A stretch of DNA of 64,000 nt. It comes from Roseateles oligotrophus. GTDB lineage: Bacteria; Pseudomonadota; Gammaproteobacteria; Burkholderiales; Burkholderiaceae_C. Shown here one piece after another: positions 1-8,114 of the stretch (the first letter of the stretch is position 1; each line of letters begins with the position of its first letter). Under the pieces are notes generated by a model. That model saw nothing but the letters and a program-made list of their open reading frames with translations, was not told where the DNA came from and did not search any database. Both the position numbers and the translations under genes were made by a program. Location: the NCBI RefSeq assembly GCF_014204525.1, contig NZ_JACHLP010000005.1:421277-485276 (forward strand), written 5' to 3'.

Positions 1-1
1 C

Positions 2-262
2 CCCACCATGCGCGAAATGATGACCAGCGGCATCAGCCCCGGCTCCGGGCAACTGGTGGACGTCCAGGCGATCGACGTCAAGCGAGCGTTTCTGAAACTC
101 AACCCTGCACTGCCAGACGCCAGCCTGCGCGTCAACGTGGCTTCCGGCAACCGGCTCAAGGAACTATGGGTGTGCCTGACCAAGGACTTGAAACCCATGT
201 CCTGCCCAGCAGGCGGAACACCGGACACACAGCAAATCCGAATCCGAACACCCCATCAATAG
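2..262 (+). CDS. RNase T2-family protein, C-terminal fragment (5' end outside window)
   Basis: The frame is open from the left edge, so this is the tail of a longer gene. The visible end contains KELWVCLTKDLKPMSCP, which resembles the last strand and terminal cysteine region of bacterial RNase I/T2 proteins (a line of the form L-x-E-L/V...LKP..CP). RNase T2 enzymes cut RNA non-specifically, usually in the periplasm. The two catalytic histidine boxes would lie upstream and cannot be checked. It ends shortly before the next gene, which could be co-transcribed. Confidence 0.6.
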   Translation, partial: PTMREMMTSGISPGSGQLVDVQAIDVKRAFLKLNPALPDASLRVNVASGNRLKELWVCLTKDLKPMSCPAGGTPDTQQIRIRTPHQ

Positions 263-284
263 CCAACTCGGGAGGAGCATGTTC

Positions 285-1976
285 ATGCGAGCATCCATCA
301 ACGGAGAATACCTGCGCCTGCGTGCCATCGCGGGAACCCATGTCGTCGTCTTGGCCTGGGATTTCGCGAAACCGCCAAACCTTGCCGACTTCACCGACGA
401 CAACAACCTTCTCGGTTTCGCGATACACCGCAAGAAATTCAACACCTCCGGGCAGATCGAAACCAGCTACTACCTGCGGGGTATCAAGCGCTTCGAAAGC
501 AAAGACAAAGGGCTGCCCCCGGGAACGCTGGTGCCGACCAGCGAGCATCCTGTTCAGAGCTTTCTGTGGGCAGACTACACGGCTACGGCCGGCGTGGAAT
601 ACGAATACGCGGTTAGCCCCGTCTTCGGCGAGCCCAAGAAGCTCCGGCTCGACGAAGCCAAGGGGGTTTCGGTCCGCGTTCGCTGCGAAACGACCGCAGC
701 ACCTCACGGGAAAGGCTCCCGGCATGACATTCACTTCAACCGGGGCGTGATCGGCTCCCAGGCATACGCGCGGGAGTTCGGCAACGTCGAACCCGATCCG
801 GATGCCCCCTCATCCAAGCCGATGAAGTGGCTCTCGCGCGGCCTGTACGAGGCCCTGCTCGCGTTCATCAAGCGCGGCGCCAAGAAGGGCATGGGATTGC
901 GGGCGGCCTTCTACGAATTTCACTACCTGCCTGTCGCCCAGGCACTGCGCAAGGCCGCGGACAAAGGCGATGTGCAGATCGTCTATGACGCGGAGAGCAG
1001 CTACAAGGCGGAGAACGAAGCCACGATCGAAAAAGCAGGCCTTGGCGACTTTGTCCATCCCCGAACCGTCACGGCGGGCATCCGGCACAACAAGTTCATC
1101 GTTCTCTTGAAGGACGACAAGCCGATCAGCGTGTGGACGGGCTCGACCAATATCTCGGCCGGCGGAATCTTCGGCCACTCGAACGTCGGCCACGTGGTTC
1201 ATGACCCGGAAATCGCCCGCCAGTATCTTGCCTACTGGGAGCGCCTCCAGCGCAATCTCACGGCGACCAAGTTGCGCGAGCCCAATGCCCAGGAAAGCCC
1301 GGTTCCGCCGCTACCGCTACAGCCCGGCACCTACCCTCTGTTCAGTCCTCGTGAGGCAAAGGAGACGCCACAGGCGCAGAAGACGCTGCAGTGGTATGCG
1401 AACCTGGCCGATGCCGCGGAGCAACTGGTGTGCTTCACCGCCGCGTTCGATATCGCGCCGGAGTTCCAGGCGGTCTTTCAGAAGCAGAACGACGTGTTGC
1501 GCTACATCGTCAAGGACGATCCCCTCAAGAAGACCGAGAACATCGGCACCGACGGCGACGTCATCTTCGCCGCGGGCAGCTATCTCGAGGAAGAAAGCAC
1601 TCTGGTGAACGCGCTCAAGGAGCGCGACAACCCGCTCAACAGCAACGACTACATCCACACCAAGTACATGCTGGTCGATCCGCTGAGCGACACGCCCACC
1701 GTCGTGACCGGCTCGGCAAACTTCAGCAGCTCATCCCAGGTCCAGAACGACGAGAACATGCTCGTGATCCGCGGTGACACCCGCGTGGCGGACATCTATT
1801 TCGGCGAGTTCATGCGCCTGTTCGACCATCACTACGCGCGCTACCTGGCGGCCAAGTACCAGCGCAAGCCCAAGAGCTCCGGCAACTATCTGAAGGAGCG
1901 AGCCGATCAATGGCTGCCGCCACACCTCGACCCGTCGAACTATCGCGCGAAGCGGCGCAGTTACTTTGCGGGCTGA
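285..1976 (+). CDS. Phospholipase D-like protein with two HKD motifs
   Basis: About 563 aa. The first HKD-like motif is HNKFIVLLKDD followed by GSTN near residues 268-290. The second is HTKYMLVD followed by GSAN near residues 458-480. Two such motifs in one chain form the PLD active site, which uses a phosphohistidine intermediate on phospholipids or nucleic acids. The first 140 residues look like a beta-rich, fibronectin-III-like domain. No signal peptide is obvious. The second ATG (285) fits the GGAGGAG at 271-277 better than the ATG at 279, which is too close. The spacing in the first motif (six residues between K and D) is looser than the canonical four. The substrate is unknown; a nuclease or a lipase is possible. 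Confidence 0.8.
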   Translation: MRASINGEYLRLRAIAGTHVVVLAWDFAKPPNLADFTDDNNLLGFAIHRKKFNTSGQIETSYYLRGIKRFESKDKGLPPGTLVPTSEHPVQSFLWADYTATAGVEYEYAVSPVFGEPKKLRLDEAKGVSVRVRCETTAAPHGKGSRHDIHFNRGVIGSQAYAREFGNVEPDPDAPSSKPMKWLSRGLYEALLAFIKRGAKKGMGLRAAFYEFHYLPVAQALRKAADKGDVQIVYDAESSYKAENEATIEKAGLGDFVHPRTVTAGIRHNKFIVLLKDDKPISVWTGSTNISAGGIFGHSNVGHVVHDPEIARQYLAYWERLQRNLTATKLREPNAQESPVPPLPLQPGTYPLFSPREAKETPQAQKTLQWYANLADAAEQLVCFTAAFDIAPEFQAVFQKQNDVLRYIVKDDPLKKTENIGTDGDVIFAAGSYLEEESTLVNALKERDNPLNSNDYIHTKYMLVDPLSDTPTVVTGSANFSSSSQVQNDENMLVIRGDTRVADIYFGEFMRLFDHHYARYLAAKYQRKPKSSGNYLKERADQWLPPHLDPSNYRAKRRSYFAG

Positions 1977-2037
1977 CAGGAGCAGCCCGGGCCAGCCTCC
2001 CATCGCCTGAGCCAATCCCGGCACCAAAGAAGCGCAA

Positions 2038-2484
2038 CTACAGCCAACGCGGAACCGATCGCTGGTACTCGATGTACTTGTCCCCGAACTTCAATGTCAT
2101 CGCCTCTTCTTCGCTGCGTATGTACCAGAATTGCGCGAGTGCGAAGAACGCAACTGGCCCTGCAAGTGCGGAAGTCGAGCCCAATACACACGCGACTCCG
2201 AAAAGGGAGATAAACATCCCGAGATACATGGGATTCCTGGTTCGACGAAAGAGTCCTTCCATCGTCAGTTCGCCCGGCTCGCCGAACGTGTTGATGTTTG
2301 TGCCGAGACGACGAAAGAGACGAGCATGCCAATTGGCGATTCCGAGACCGGCCATGATCAGCGCGAGCCCAAGCCAGTTGTATGGCTGTGGCAGCCACAC
2401 CGCGATGGGGCTCTTCCAATGGAGGACCAACATGCAGACAACGGACACAAGCCAAACAACGGGCGGGAGCAAGAGAGGTTTCAT
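2038..2484 (-). CDS. Isoprenylcysteine carboxyl methyltransferase-like membrane protein
   Basis: About 148 aa with several hydrophobic segments (MKPLLLPPVVWLVSVVCMLV, then two more). The C-terminal part has TRNPMYLG, a later SEEEAM and GDKYIEYQRSVPRW, the signature of the ICMT/phospholipid methyltransferase (PEMT, NnrU-like) family. These are integral membrane SAM methyltransferases. The frame extends to 2538, but the extra 18 residues are polar and I see no good ribosome site, so the ATG at 2484 is preferred. It converges on the PLD-like gene and is divergent from the Crp/Fnr gene. The substrate is unknown. Confidence 0.75.
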   Translation of the reverse strand: MKPLLLPPVVWLVSVVCMLVLHWKSPIAVWLPQPYNWLGLALIMAGLGIANWHARLFRRLGTNINTFGEPGELTMEGLFRRTRNPMYLGMFISLFGVACVLGSTSALAGPVAFFALAQFWYIRSEEEAMTLKFGDKYIEYQRSVPRWL

Positions 2485-2558
2485 GATGGCTGCTGATCGA
2501 AGAGACCAATCCAGTATCTCCGCTTCGGCGAGCGACATCGATAACCCTGGTTAATGAC

Positions 2559-3155
2559 ATGCGCAGAACTCGCTCTTCCACAAGCGATGCGTTTCAGCGC
2601 CTCGCCGGGTCGGCTCTCCCGGAGTGGTCCGTCGTCGAAGGCGCGGCGTGCGAACGGCGACTCCGGCCCGGGGAAGCGCTATTCCTTGCTGGCGAGAGAA
2701 AGCCGTTCGTCTTCGTCGTCAATGAGGGGATCGTGAAGATGGTTTACGAAACGCCCAACGGTGATTCGTGGGTAAAGGGCTTTGCGGAGTCCGGCGTTTG
2801 CTTCGCAAGCGTCGCCGCGCTCGAAGAAGATGGACTGACAAGTTTCTCCAGTTACGCCGTTGTCGAATCGTGCATTCATCAAATCGACTATCGTGTGTTA
2901 CTTCGTCTGGCAGGCCAGCATATTGCTTGGCAGCGTGCCATCGCCAACGCTCTGAAGTTCTACGGACAGCGCAAGGAGCGGCGGGAAATGGAACTTCTCA
3001 CGCTCTCACCCGAAGACCGCTACATACGGTTCATGCACGACAACCCCGAATTGGTCGCCGCCTTGCGACAAAGCGATATTGCAAGCTACATCCGGGTGAC
3101 ACCCGTGGCGCTGAGTCGCATCAAGTCAAGGCTCGGCAAGCAAGGCGATCAGTGA
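2559..3155 (+). CDS. Crp/Fnr-family transcription regulator
   Basis: 198 aa. Residues about 25-120 fit a cyclic-nucleotide-binding (cupin) fold, with LRPGEALFLAGERKPFVFVVNEGIVKMVY as part of the roll (given here only as a family match). The C-terminal region SDIASYIRVTPVALSRIKSR is the winged-helix recognition segment of Crp/Fnr proteins. No cysteine cluster of the Fnr type is seen, so oxygen sensing through an Fe-S cluster is unlikely. It is divergent from the methyltransferase-like membrane protein, with a short shared promoter region, so it may regulate that gene. The effector is unknown. Confidence 0.8.
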   Translation: MRRTRSSTSDAFQRLAGSALPEWSVVEGAACERRLRPGEALFLAGERKPFVFVVNEGIVKMVYETPNGDSWVKGFAESGVCFASVAALEEDGLTSFSSYAVVESCIHQIDYRVLLRLAGQHIAWQRAIANALKFYGQRKERREMELLTLSPEDRYIRFMHDNPELVAALRQSDIASYIRVTPVALSRIKSRLGKQGDQ

Positions 3156-3454
3156 TGTTGTCACTGAAAAAGGACTTCGTTGCCCAGTCGGCAAGCGGGA
3201 CCAAGGACACCAGGAGCGCAACAGGCACTTGAAACGCCCCACGCCCCTTGGGCAAGTGTGACCGCCACCTTTCAAGGCGCAATGCACAAGAGCCGTCATC
3301 AGCAGGGAGTTGGGGGTGGCGTGCATTCGAAGGGCTTTACTCGCCCTTGAAGACGATCATTTCCCGGATCACACTGAGTGTGCTTCCTGCGGACATCGTG
3401 TCTGCGCAGCCTTCAACACCGCCCATCGCGGGTGGCTTGAAGTCCAGCTTCGCT
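3156..3454. other. Intergenic stretch without a convincing gene
   Basis: Open frames here are short and arginine/proline-rich in all phases, as expected of non-coding GC-rich DNA. It lies between the Crp/Fnr gene and the first radC-type RNA leader. It may mark the edge between the regulator region and the mobile-element backbone, but no direct repeat or integrase site was recognised. Confidence 0.4.
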
Positions 3455-3772
3455 GGCGTCGCGGTCGTTACCCGCCCTCTGGTCGCCAGGTCTTCCTGGT
3501 CGGTCCGCCGCTTCGACGGCTGACCCAGTAGCTGGGCTTCATGCCCTGCATCCGGCCCGCCGGATGCGTGTCCTTCGCATCGCATCGATGCCGAGCTTTT
3601 GCCGCCAGGCAGGAGCGCTGGTCCCCGTGCGCAAGCACGGTGGACCACCACCCCGGCGCACCGCAAGGTGCCGCCACCGAGCCGCTTCGCCCTTTCCGGG
3701 CAGAGCACACCCGAACGGGAACACTGTTTCCCGTCCGGGGATGGGTGTTCCCTTTACCCGAAGGAGAACACC
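3455..3772 (+). promoter_or_regulatory. RNA leader A, radC-motif-like, before a small ORF
   Basis: It begins with a conserved block (3455-3478, core GTCGCGGTCGTTACCCGCC) that recurs at 7998 and 13594. A hairpin ACGGGAA/TTCCCGT (3715-3721 with 3728-3734) follows. Then GGTGTTC (3744-3750) can pair either upstream with GGGAACAC (3717-3724) or downstream with GAACACC (3766-3772), which sits on the Shine-Dalgarno region AAGGAG and directly abuts the ATG. Such mutually exclusive pairings suggest translational control. The radC RNA motif is a published cis-element candidate found ahead of radC, methyltransferase and anti-restriction genes of mobile DNA. Assignment here is by resemblance. Confidence 0.6.
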
Positions 3773-3949
3773 ATGTTCGCATCGATCGCAACCCGATCCG
3801 TCGCACGCACCTGCGTGCTGTTGGGCGGTTCCGGCCACAGCCGGCCGCCCACCGTGCAGTCGCGTCCTGTGGCCGCACTGCTGCGTCCCCAGCCGTCTCC
3901 TTCGGGAGCGGCCAGCGGCGCCGTCGAACCGCGCTTTGACAGGAGCTGA
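3773..3949 (+). CDS. Small basic protein of the element backbone, unknown function
   Basis: 58 aa beginning MFASIATRSVARTC. The start has a clear ribosome site (AAGGAGAACACC then ATG) inside leader A. No domain or clear signal peptide is recognised. The stop is two bases from the next ATG, so the two genes are probably translated together. Support comes mainly from the leader and the ribosome site. Confidence 0.45.
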   Translation: MFASIATRSVARTCVLLGGSGHSRPPTVQSRPVAALLRPQPSPSGAASGAVEPRFDRS

Positions 3950-3951
3950 GC

Positions 3952-4152
3952 ATGCTCGGCAACTACCGCAAGCGCATTGCAGCCATGGCGATCCAACTCG
4001 CCAAGGATGACCCGCAACTGGTCAAGGAGGTCATCGCCCGTCTTCGCGAAGCGGGCGACATCGAAGCCGACGATCTCGTCTATCTGGACAGGATCGCCGA
4101 CCGCTGGATCAGGATTGCTCAGGAGAATCAGGTGCGGGGCCAACGACGCTGA
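3952..4152 (+). CDS. Small helical protein, unknown function
   Basis: 66 aa, MLGNYRKRIAAMAIQLAKDD onward, predicted largely alpha-helical and charged. A good AGGAG lies 6-10 bases before the start and overlaps the end of the preceding gene, giving a tight operon. Its 3' end overlaps the convergent gene at 4109-4366 by 44 bp. No family recognised. Confidence 0.55.
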   Translation: MLGNYRKRIAAMAIQLAKDDPQLVKEVIARLREAGDIEADDLVYLDRIADRWIRIAQENQVRGQRR

Positions 4153-4366
4153 GTCGCGGGGGTAGCGACACCTCCTTGGCCTTTGCCATTTCCAAGGCAA
4201 TCTTCTCCAGCAGATCCGGCCGTTCTTCGCCGAGCACGTGGGTCCATCTGGCCAGCGCCGCCTCGACATCGGCCTGTGTTCGCACGCCGTCAAAATCGAT
4301 TCCGAGCGATCGGAACTCCTCGATTTCGGCGGCTGTGAACCGGAGTGAATCGCCTGCGCGCAGCAT
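4109..4366 (-). CDS. Small hypothetical protein, opposite strand
   Basis: 85 aa starting MLRAGDSLRFTAAEIEEFRS. The ATG at 4366 is preceded on the minus strand by GAGGAG at good spacing, which favours it over the longer frame starting at 4423. The composition is ordinary (acidic helices, RTQADVEAALARWTH), unlike the arginine-rich shadow frames nearby. It overlaps the 3' end of the plus-strand gene tail to tail. No family recognised. Confidence 0.55.
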   Translation of the reverse strand: MLRAGDSLRFTAAEIEEFRSLGIDFDGVRTQADVEAALARWTHVLGEERPDLLEKIALEMAKAKEVSLPPRLSVVGPAPDSPEQS

Positions 4367-4430
4367 GTTCGTCGCTCTCCTCGATAGGGGTTGTCGACCA
4401 GCATAGCCACGCCGCACAGCCATGCAACCC

Positions 4431-4491
4431 CGGGGAGACTCAGTCGTCTCCCGGCCGGGGACGGTGCCTCCCTGTTTTCCGAGGAGAAACC
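4431..4491 (+). promoter_or_regulatory. RNA leader B, hairpin plus anti-ribosome-site element
   Basis: A perfect GGGAGAC/GTCTCCC hairpin (4433-4439 with 4446-4452) is followed by GGTGCCTCC (4463-4471), whose CCTCC can pair with the ribosome site GAGGAG (4481-4486) before the ATG at 4492. The order hairpin, anti-site, site is as in leaders A, C and F, but the upstream conserved block is missing. Confidence 0.45.
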
Positions 4492-4998
4492 ATGTCCCCT
4501 GAGAAACGTCCCCGCCCGAAGCGTTCGGGCATCGAAACCGAGGAAGAACGGACCTGGGTCGAGTTCTACCGGCGCGTGCGCAGCGATCCTGCGCTGGCCG
4601 CCGAAGTGCTCGCCCAACTCGAACGTGATGTCGAGATGAAGCGCAGCCACCTGGCGCTGTACCTGTCCTGCAAGGAAGCCTTGCGGCGCGATAAGGCGCG
4701 ACAGGCCCGCCACAAGCGCATCGGCTTCTTCGTTCGCTGGCTGGCGTACACCCTGTTCGTCATGCCGTGGCAGGCCCTGCGGGAGTTCGGCAGCGAAGGC
4801 CGCGACATCGCGATCGAGATGCTGCCCGAAGCCGACCGTTCGCCCCGGCAGACACCGCGCGCCCTTGAAACGGCCGCCGCCCTGCCCCCTTCCCCGTCCG
4901 GCATCACCACGCCACCCCGCCGCAGCCGCAAGGCCCGGCCCGATGCCACTGCACCCGCAGAGGCAGGCGCGGAGAAAGCCGACCCGGCTTCCTCCTGA
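4492..4998 (+). CDS. Hypothetical protein with one hydrophobic segment
   Basis: 168 aa. The first 80 residues are charged and helical (EEERTWVEFYRRVRSDP). A hydrophobic stretch WLAYTLFVMPWQAL lies near residues 83-96, and the tail is proline/alanine-rich and probably disordered. The start is fixed by GAGGAGAAACC directly upstream and by leader B. No family recognised. It reads as an accessory protein of the element backbone. Confidence 0.6.
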   Translation: MSPEKRPRPKRSGIETEEERTWVEFYRRVRSDPALAAEVLAQLERDVEMKRSHLALYLSCKEALRRDKARQARHKRIGFFVRWLAYTLFVMPWQALREFGSEGRDIAIEMLPEADRSPRQTPRALETAAALPPSPSGITTPPRRSRKARPDATAPAEAGAEKADPASS

Positions 4999-5134
4999 GC
5001 TGCGATGTGCCCACGCGACCTGGCGTCCTCCGACGCCGGTCCGTGCGGCGCGCATCGCCGCTCCGCGCCCTCCCCTCGCGTATTTCCCCAATTTCCCGGC
5101 CCCGGCTCCCGCCGCGGGCTTTCACCCCCCATCG

Positions 5135-5190
5135 CCGTGCCCGCACGGTGACCTCCACAAATTTCGCTCACTCGAAAGGAGCCCACCACC
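5135..5190 (+). promoter_or_regulatory. Leader D, hairpin plus possible anti-ribosome-site
   Basis: A short CCGTGC/GCACGG hairpin (5135-5148) is followed by GGTGACCTCC (5147-5156). Its parts can pair with the ribosome site GGAG and the downstream CACC before the ATG at 5191. This is the same layout as leaders A-C but with little sequence identity, so it is a weak call. Confidence 0.3.
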
Positions 5191-5772
5191 ATGAGTACCG
5201 CCACAGACATCCTGCGTTCGATCGAACAGCGCGCCGAACGCGCCATTGCCCAGGAGCTGCATCAGATGATTCAGCAGGTGCTGGGCCTGCGGACGGCCCT
5301 GATCCTGGACGATCGCGCCCATGCCGATGCCTTGCTGCTCAAGCTCGACCGCCTGATCGACGATCAGGTTGTCCGGCCAATCGACACCGGCACGATGCCA
5401 CCCATGCCGCCGCTGCCGGACCTGGACGGCCTGTGGCCGCCCGGCCCGAGCGACTACGAAGTCCGCTTCTTCGACCGCGACTATGGCGACCTCGAGGACG
5501 TGACTGTCGTCGAGAGCTTCCCACTGGCCGTCCAGGTAGCCGCCGATCGGCATAAGGCCGATCCGGCCGATCTGACCGAAGCCGGCTGGGCCGATGGCCG
5601 GGGCACGCTCACCGTGCGCTCGCACTACGGCACGGTGCTGCTGCGCATCGAGGCCATCGAGAAACCGATGCCTGTCGTGCAAGCGCACGTCGCCCGCGCC
5701 TGCCAGGCCCTCGAGAACGGGGAGCCGGCGCCGGCACAGCAACTCTTCACCGCGCTGCGGCAGGTCGCCTGA
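5191..5772 (+). CDS. Hypothetical protein of the element backbone
   Basis: 193 aa, MSTATDILRSIEQRAERAIA onward. The N-terminal 70 residues are helical. The central part (SDYEVRFFDRDYGDLEDVTV) and the C-terminal part look alpha/beta. A strong AAAGGAG precedes the start. No known domain recognised. Its neighbours (methyltransferase, RadC) suggest a role in element maintenance, but nothing in the protein itself shows it. Confidence 0.65.
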   Translation: MSTATDILRSIEQRAERAIAQELHQMIQQVLGLRTALILDDRAHADALLLKLDRLIDDQVVRPIDTGTMPPMPPLPDLDGLWPPGPSDYEVRFFDRDYGDLEDVTVVESFPLAVQVAADRHKADPADLTEAGWADGRGTLTVRSHYGTVLLRIEAIEKPMPVVQAHVARACQALENGEPAPAQQLFTALRQVA

Positions 5773-5884
5773 GTCCCTGAGCCGCTCGTCACTGATCCCA
5801 GACCACCCGGTCTTTTCATCCACCCGACGGGGGAGCCTTCCCCCTACGGGCGAGGGCATCTCACGTCTTCATCAGGAGTTGAGC

Positions 5885-7111
5885 ATGCCCTCCACATTCT
5901 GGGCCGACGCGCCCACCCCGGTCCTCGCGACCGAGCAGTTCCCGCGCATCCTCGCCGGCGTGATCGCGGCGGAGCCCCACGACCGCAGTGTCCTGAGGAT
6001 CTTCGGCATCCCCGAGTCCGCCGGGTCCGATGCCACCCACAAGCCAAGTCCCCGGCCGCAGATCGCCCTGAAGCTCTATGAGCGGCTGATCGAGGCAGTT
6101 CTCGCGAGCGGGGTGGTCTATTCGCTGCGCACTGTTCGGGTCGCCGACGATTTCTACATCGAGTACCTCCCGGCGCAGCGCTGCCTGTGGCTGAAGTATC
6201 AGCAGATCCTCGGTTCGCGCCTGCTGATCCAGATGACCGAGGAGCAAGCCGCGCTGTTCGAGAAGACGGCCCGGCAACTGCGAGCGCCCGAACCGGACAA
6301 GGACGCCGACTCGGAAGCCGAGATCGACACCTCGTCGCTGCAAGGCGAGATGGCCCTGCTGCGCGCGAAGGGGCAACGCATCGAGCTGCCCGCCCGGCGG
6401 CTTCAGCACTACGCCCGCATCAAGGCACTGATCCTGGCGGCTGGAGGCGTCTACAGCCGCAACGGCTTCCAGTTCGGCGCGGCCATCGACGTCAAGGAGG
6501 TGCTGACCCGATTACGGGGTGGCGAGAAGCCCAACCCTAAGAAGGCGCGGCAAGCCTTCTTCACCCCAGAGGATCTGGCCGCCGAGACGGTGGCCTGGGC
6601 CGCTGAATACCTGGGTGACCTCGCTGGCAAGCGGATGCTCGAACCCTCGGCCGGAGAAGGTGCCCTGGCCGAGCCCGCCCGCGCCGCCGGCGCCAAGGTG
6701 CTCACCGTGGAAAACCATGGCCCGAGCGCGCAGATCCTGCGCAACAAGGGCTTCGAGGTGGTGGAGCGGGATTTTCTGTCCCTGAGCCTGGCCGACATCG
6801 GCCTCTTCGATGTGGTCATCGCCAATCCGCCGTTCACCAAGGACCAGGACATCGCCCACGTGATCCACATGTGGCGTTTCCTGCGTCCAGGGGGCGTGCT
6901 GGTGAGCCTGACCTCGCCGGGCTGGCGTACCGGACGCACGAAAGCACAACGCAATTTCCGCGCCTTCGTGGACAACATCGGCGCCGAGGTCGAAGCCCTG
7001 CCGGCCGGGACCTTCAAGGCGGCGGGAACGAATGTCTCCGTCCTGCGCCTGCGGGCCGTGAAACCGGTCGAGGGTGCCCCCTCGGGTCGCCGAGCCGGGC
7101 GGAAGGGGTGA
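5885..7111 (+). CDS. Adenine-type DNA methyltransferase (NPPF motif)
   Basis: 408 aa. Residues 250-350 form a class I SAM methyltransferase core: motif I LEPSAGEGALA (about 252-262) and catalytic motif NPPF (314-317), the pattern of N6-adenine methyltransferases. FFTPEDLA just before motif I is typical of this group. Residues 1-210 are an unrecognised N-terminal region that may bind DNA. The ATG at 5885 follows AGGAG; the same frame stays open upstream without a ribosome site. No restriction nuclease is adjacent, so a solitary (orphan) methyltransferase protecting an incoming element is likely. Genes of this class are among the known neighbours of radC-type RNA leaders. Confidence 0.8.
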   Translation: MPSTFWADAPTPVLATEQFPRILAGVIAAEPHDRSVLRIFGIPESAGSDATHKPSPRPQIALKLYERLIEAVLASGVVYSLRTVRVADDFYIEYLPAQRCLWLKYQQILGSRLLIQMTEEQAALFEKTARQLRAPEPDKDADSEAEIDTSSLQGEMALLRAKGQRIELPARRLQHYARIKALILAAGGVYSRNGFQFGAAIDVKEVLTRLRGGEKPNPKKARQAFFTPEDLAAETVAWAAEYLGDLAGKRMLEPSAGEGALAEPARAAGAKVLTVENHGPSAQILRNKGFEVVERDFLSLSLADIGLFDVVIANPPFTKDQDIAHVIHMWRFLRPGGVLVSLTSPGWRTGRTKAQRNFRAFVDNIGAEVEALPAGTFKAAGTNVSVLRLRAVKPVEGAPSGRRAGRKG

Positions 7112-7119
7112 GGTGTGCC

Positions 7120-7791
7120 ATGGTCAACGTCACCCTCAATACCGAGCAGCAGCTCTACGTGCTCGATCATGGCCGCGGCTACTCGTGCTTCGGCTTCGCC
7201 AACGCGCATGATCACGCAAACCAGATGGCCGAGCGCCTGAAGCGTCCGGATCTCGCCTTCGGTGAAGCGGACTTCGGCACCCTCAGTGGCTACCAGAAAT
7301 ACCTGGCCGCGGTGGAGGCCTGGGGGAAGTCCCTCTTGAGCCGCAAGACCTACTTCGACCCGGCAACCGATCCCAAGGCCGCCCGGGTCCTGGAACGGTG
7401 CCGGGAAGCAAACGCGAAGGTCCGCCTGATCCTGGGCGACACCGCGACAGCCCGGACCTGGCTCGACGAGCATGACGTCGTCGGCCGGATCGGCCGATCG
7501 ACGGGAACGCTCAAGGTGCCGCTGCTGATCGAGCCGGGCGCCGACGGTGGCATCGCCATCCTCACGGCTTACCTGCTGGCGATCATCGATTGGGAGAGCG
7601 GGGAATTCCTCTTCCGCCATCCCCGGTACCGCGCGCCGGACCTGCTGATCCGGCCGGGCGAGGACGCGGACCGTCCCTGGGAGGTGCTCCATGACGAACA
7701 GGTCGTGGCGTGCTTCCCGGACATTGGCAAGGCCGGCGCCTACGTCGCCTTCATGCGCGGCGAGACGGTCGAGCCGCGCATCTTCCAGTAG
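7120..7791 (+). CDS. Hypothetical protein downstream of the methyltransferase
   Basis: 223 aa starting MVNVTLNTEQQLYVLDHGRG. It follows the methyltransferase stop by 8 bases and is probably co-translated. The N-terminal half (GYSCFGFANAHDHANQMAERL, then SGYQKYLAAVEAWGKSLL) is alpha/beta. No catalytic motif is evident and I do not recognise the family. Confidence 0.6.
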   Translation: MVNVTLNTEQQLYVLDHGRGYSCFGFANAHDHANQMAERLKRPDLAFGEADFGTLSGYQKYLAAVEAWGKSLLSRKTYFDPATDPKAARVLERCREANAKVRLILGDTATARTWLDEHDVVGRIGRSTGTLKVPLLIEPGADGGIAILTAYLLAIIDWESGEFLFRHPRYRAPDLLIRPGEDADRPWEVLHDEQVVACFPDIGKAGAYVAFMRGETVEPRIFQ

Positions 7792-7997
7792 CTGCCCTCA
7801 CTTTACACGGGTGGTCGGGGCCGCTTTTTGTGCGGAAAGATGAGGCTCCTGAAAACGATGGTCACGTCAGCCGCAAGCGTCTTCACTTGCCACGCATTGC
7901 GGATGGCGTTTCGCCCTCCCCCATCACGAACCCACCCTCGCCGCGAGACAATGCCTCACCACTCGCGCTCCATCGCGGAGCCATTCCGGGTACGCCC
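7792..7997. other. Intergenic, upstream part of the radC leader region
   Basis: No convincing gene. It separates the hypothetical gene from the conserved block at 7998 and probably holds the promoter of the radC transcript, but no clear -35/-10 pair was recognised. Confidence 0.35.
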
Positions 7998-8114
7998 GGC
8001 GTCGCAGTCGTCACCTGCCCTTTCGCACCGGCCGCACACGCGGCTGGTTCCTCCCATCCATTCGGGACACCGATCCCGAGGGAGGTCTGGTGTTCCGTCC
8101 ATCAGGAGAACACC
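7998..8114 (+). promoter_or_regulatory. RNA leader C, radC RNA motif candidate
   Basis: Conserved block 7998-8021 (core GTCGCAGTCGTCACCTGCC) is nearly identical to those of leaders A and F. Next is a GGCCGC/GCGGCT hairpin, then TCGGGA/TCCCGA (8062-8067 with 8074-8079). GGTGTTC (8089-8095) can pair with GAACACC (8108-8114), which covers the bases just before the ATG and overlaps the ribosome site GGAG (8105-8108), or with GGACACC (8065-8071) through one bulge. The position directly before radC is the defining context of the radC RNA motif. Confidence 0.7.

Noticed and set aside
5829..5844. GGGGGA/TCCCCC hairpin before the methyltransferase as another radC-type leader
   Set aside because: It lacks the conserved block and the GGTGTTC switch element. 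Kept only as a possible unrelated structure.
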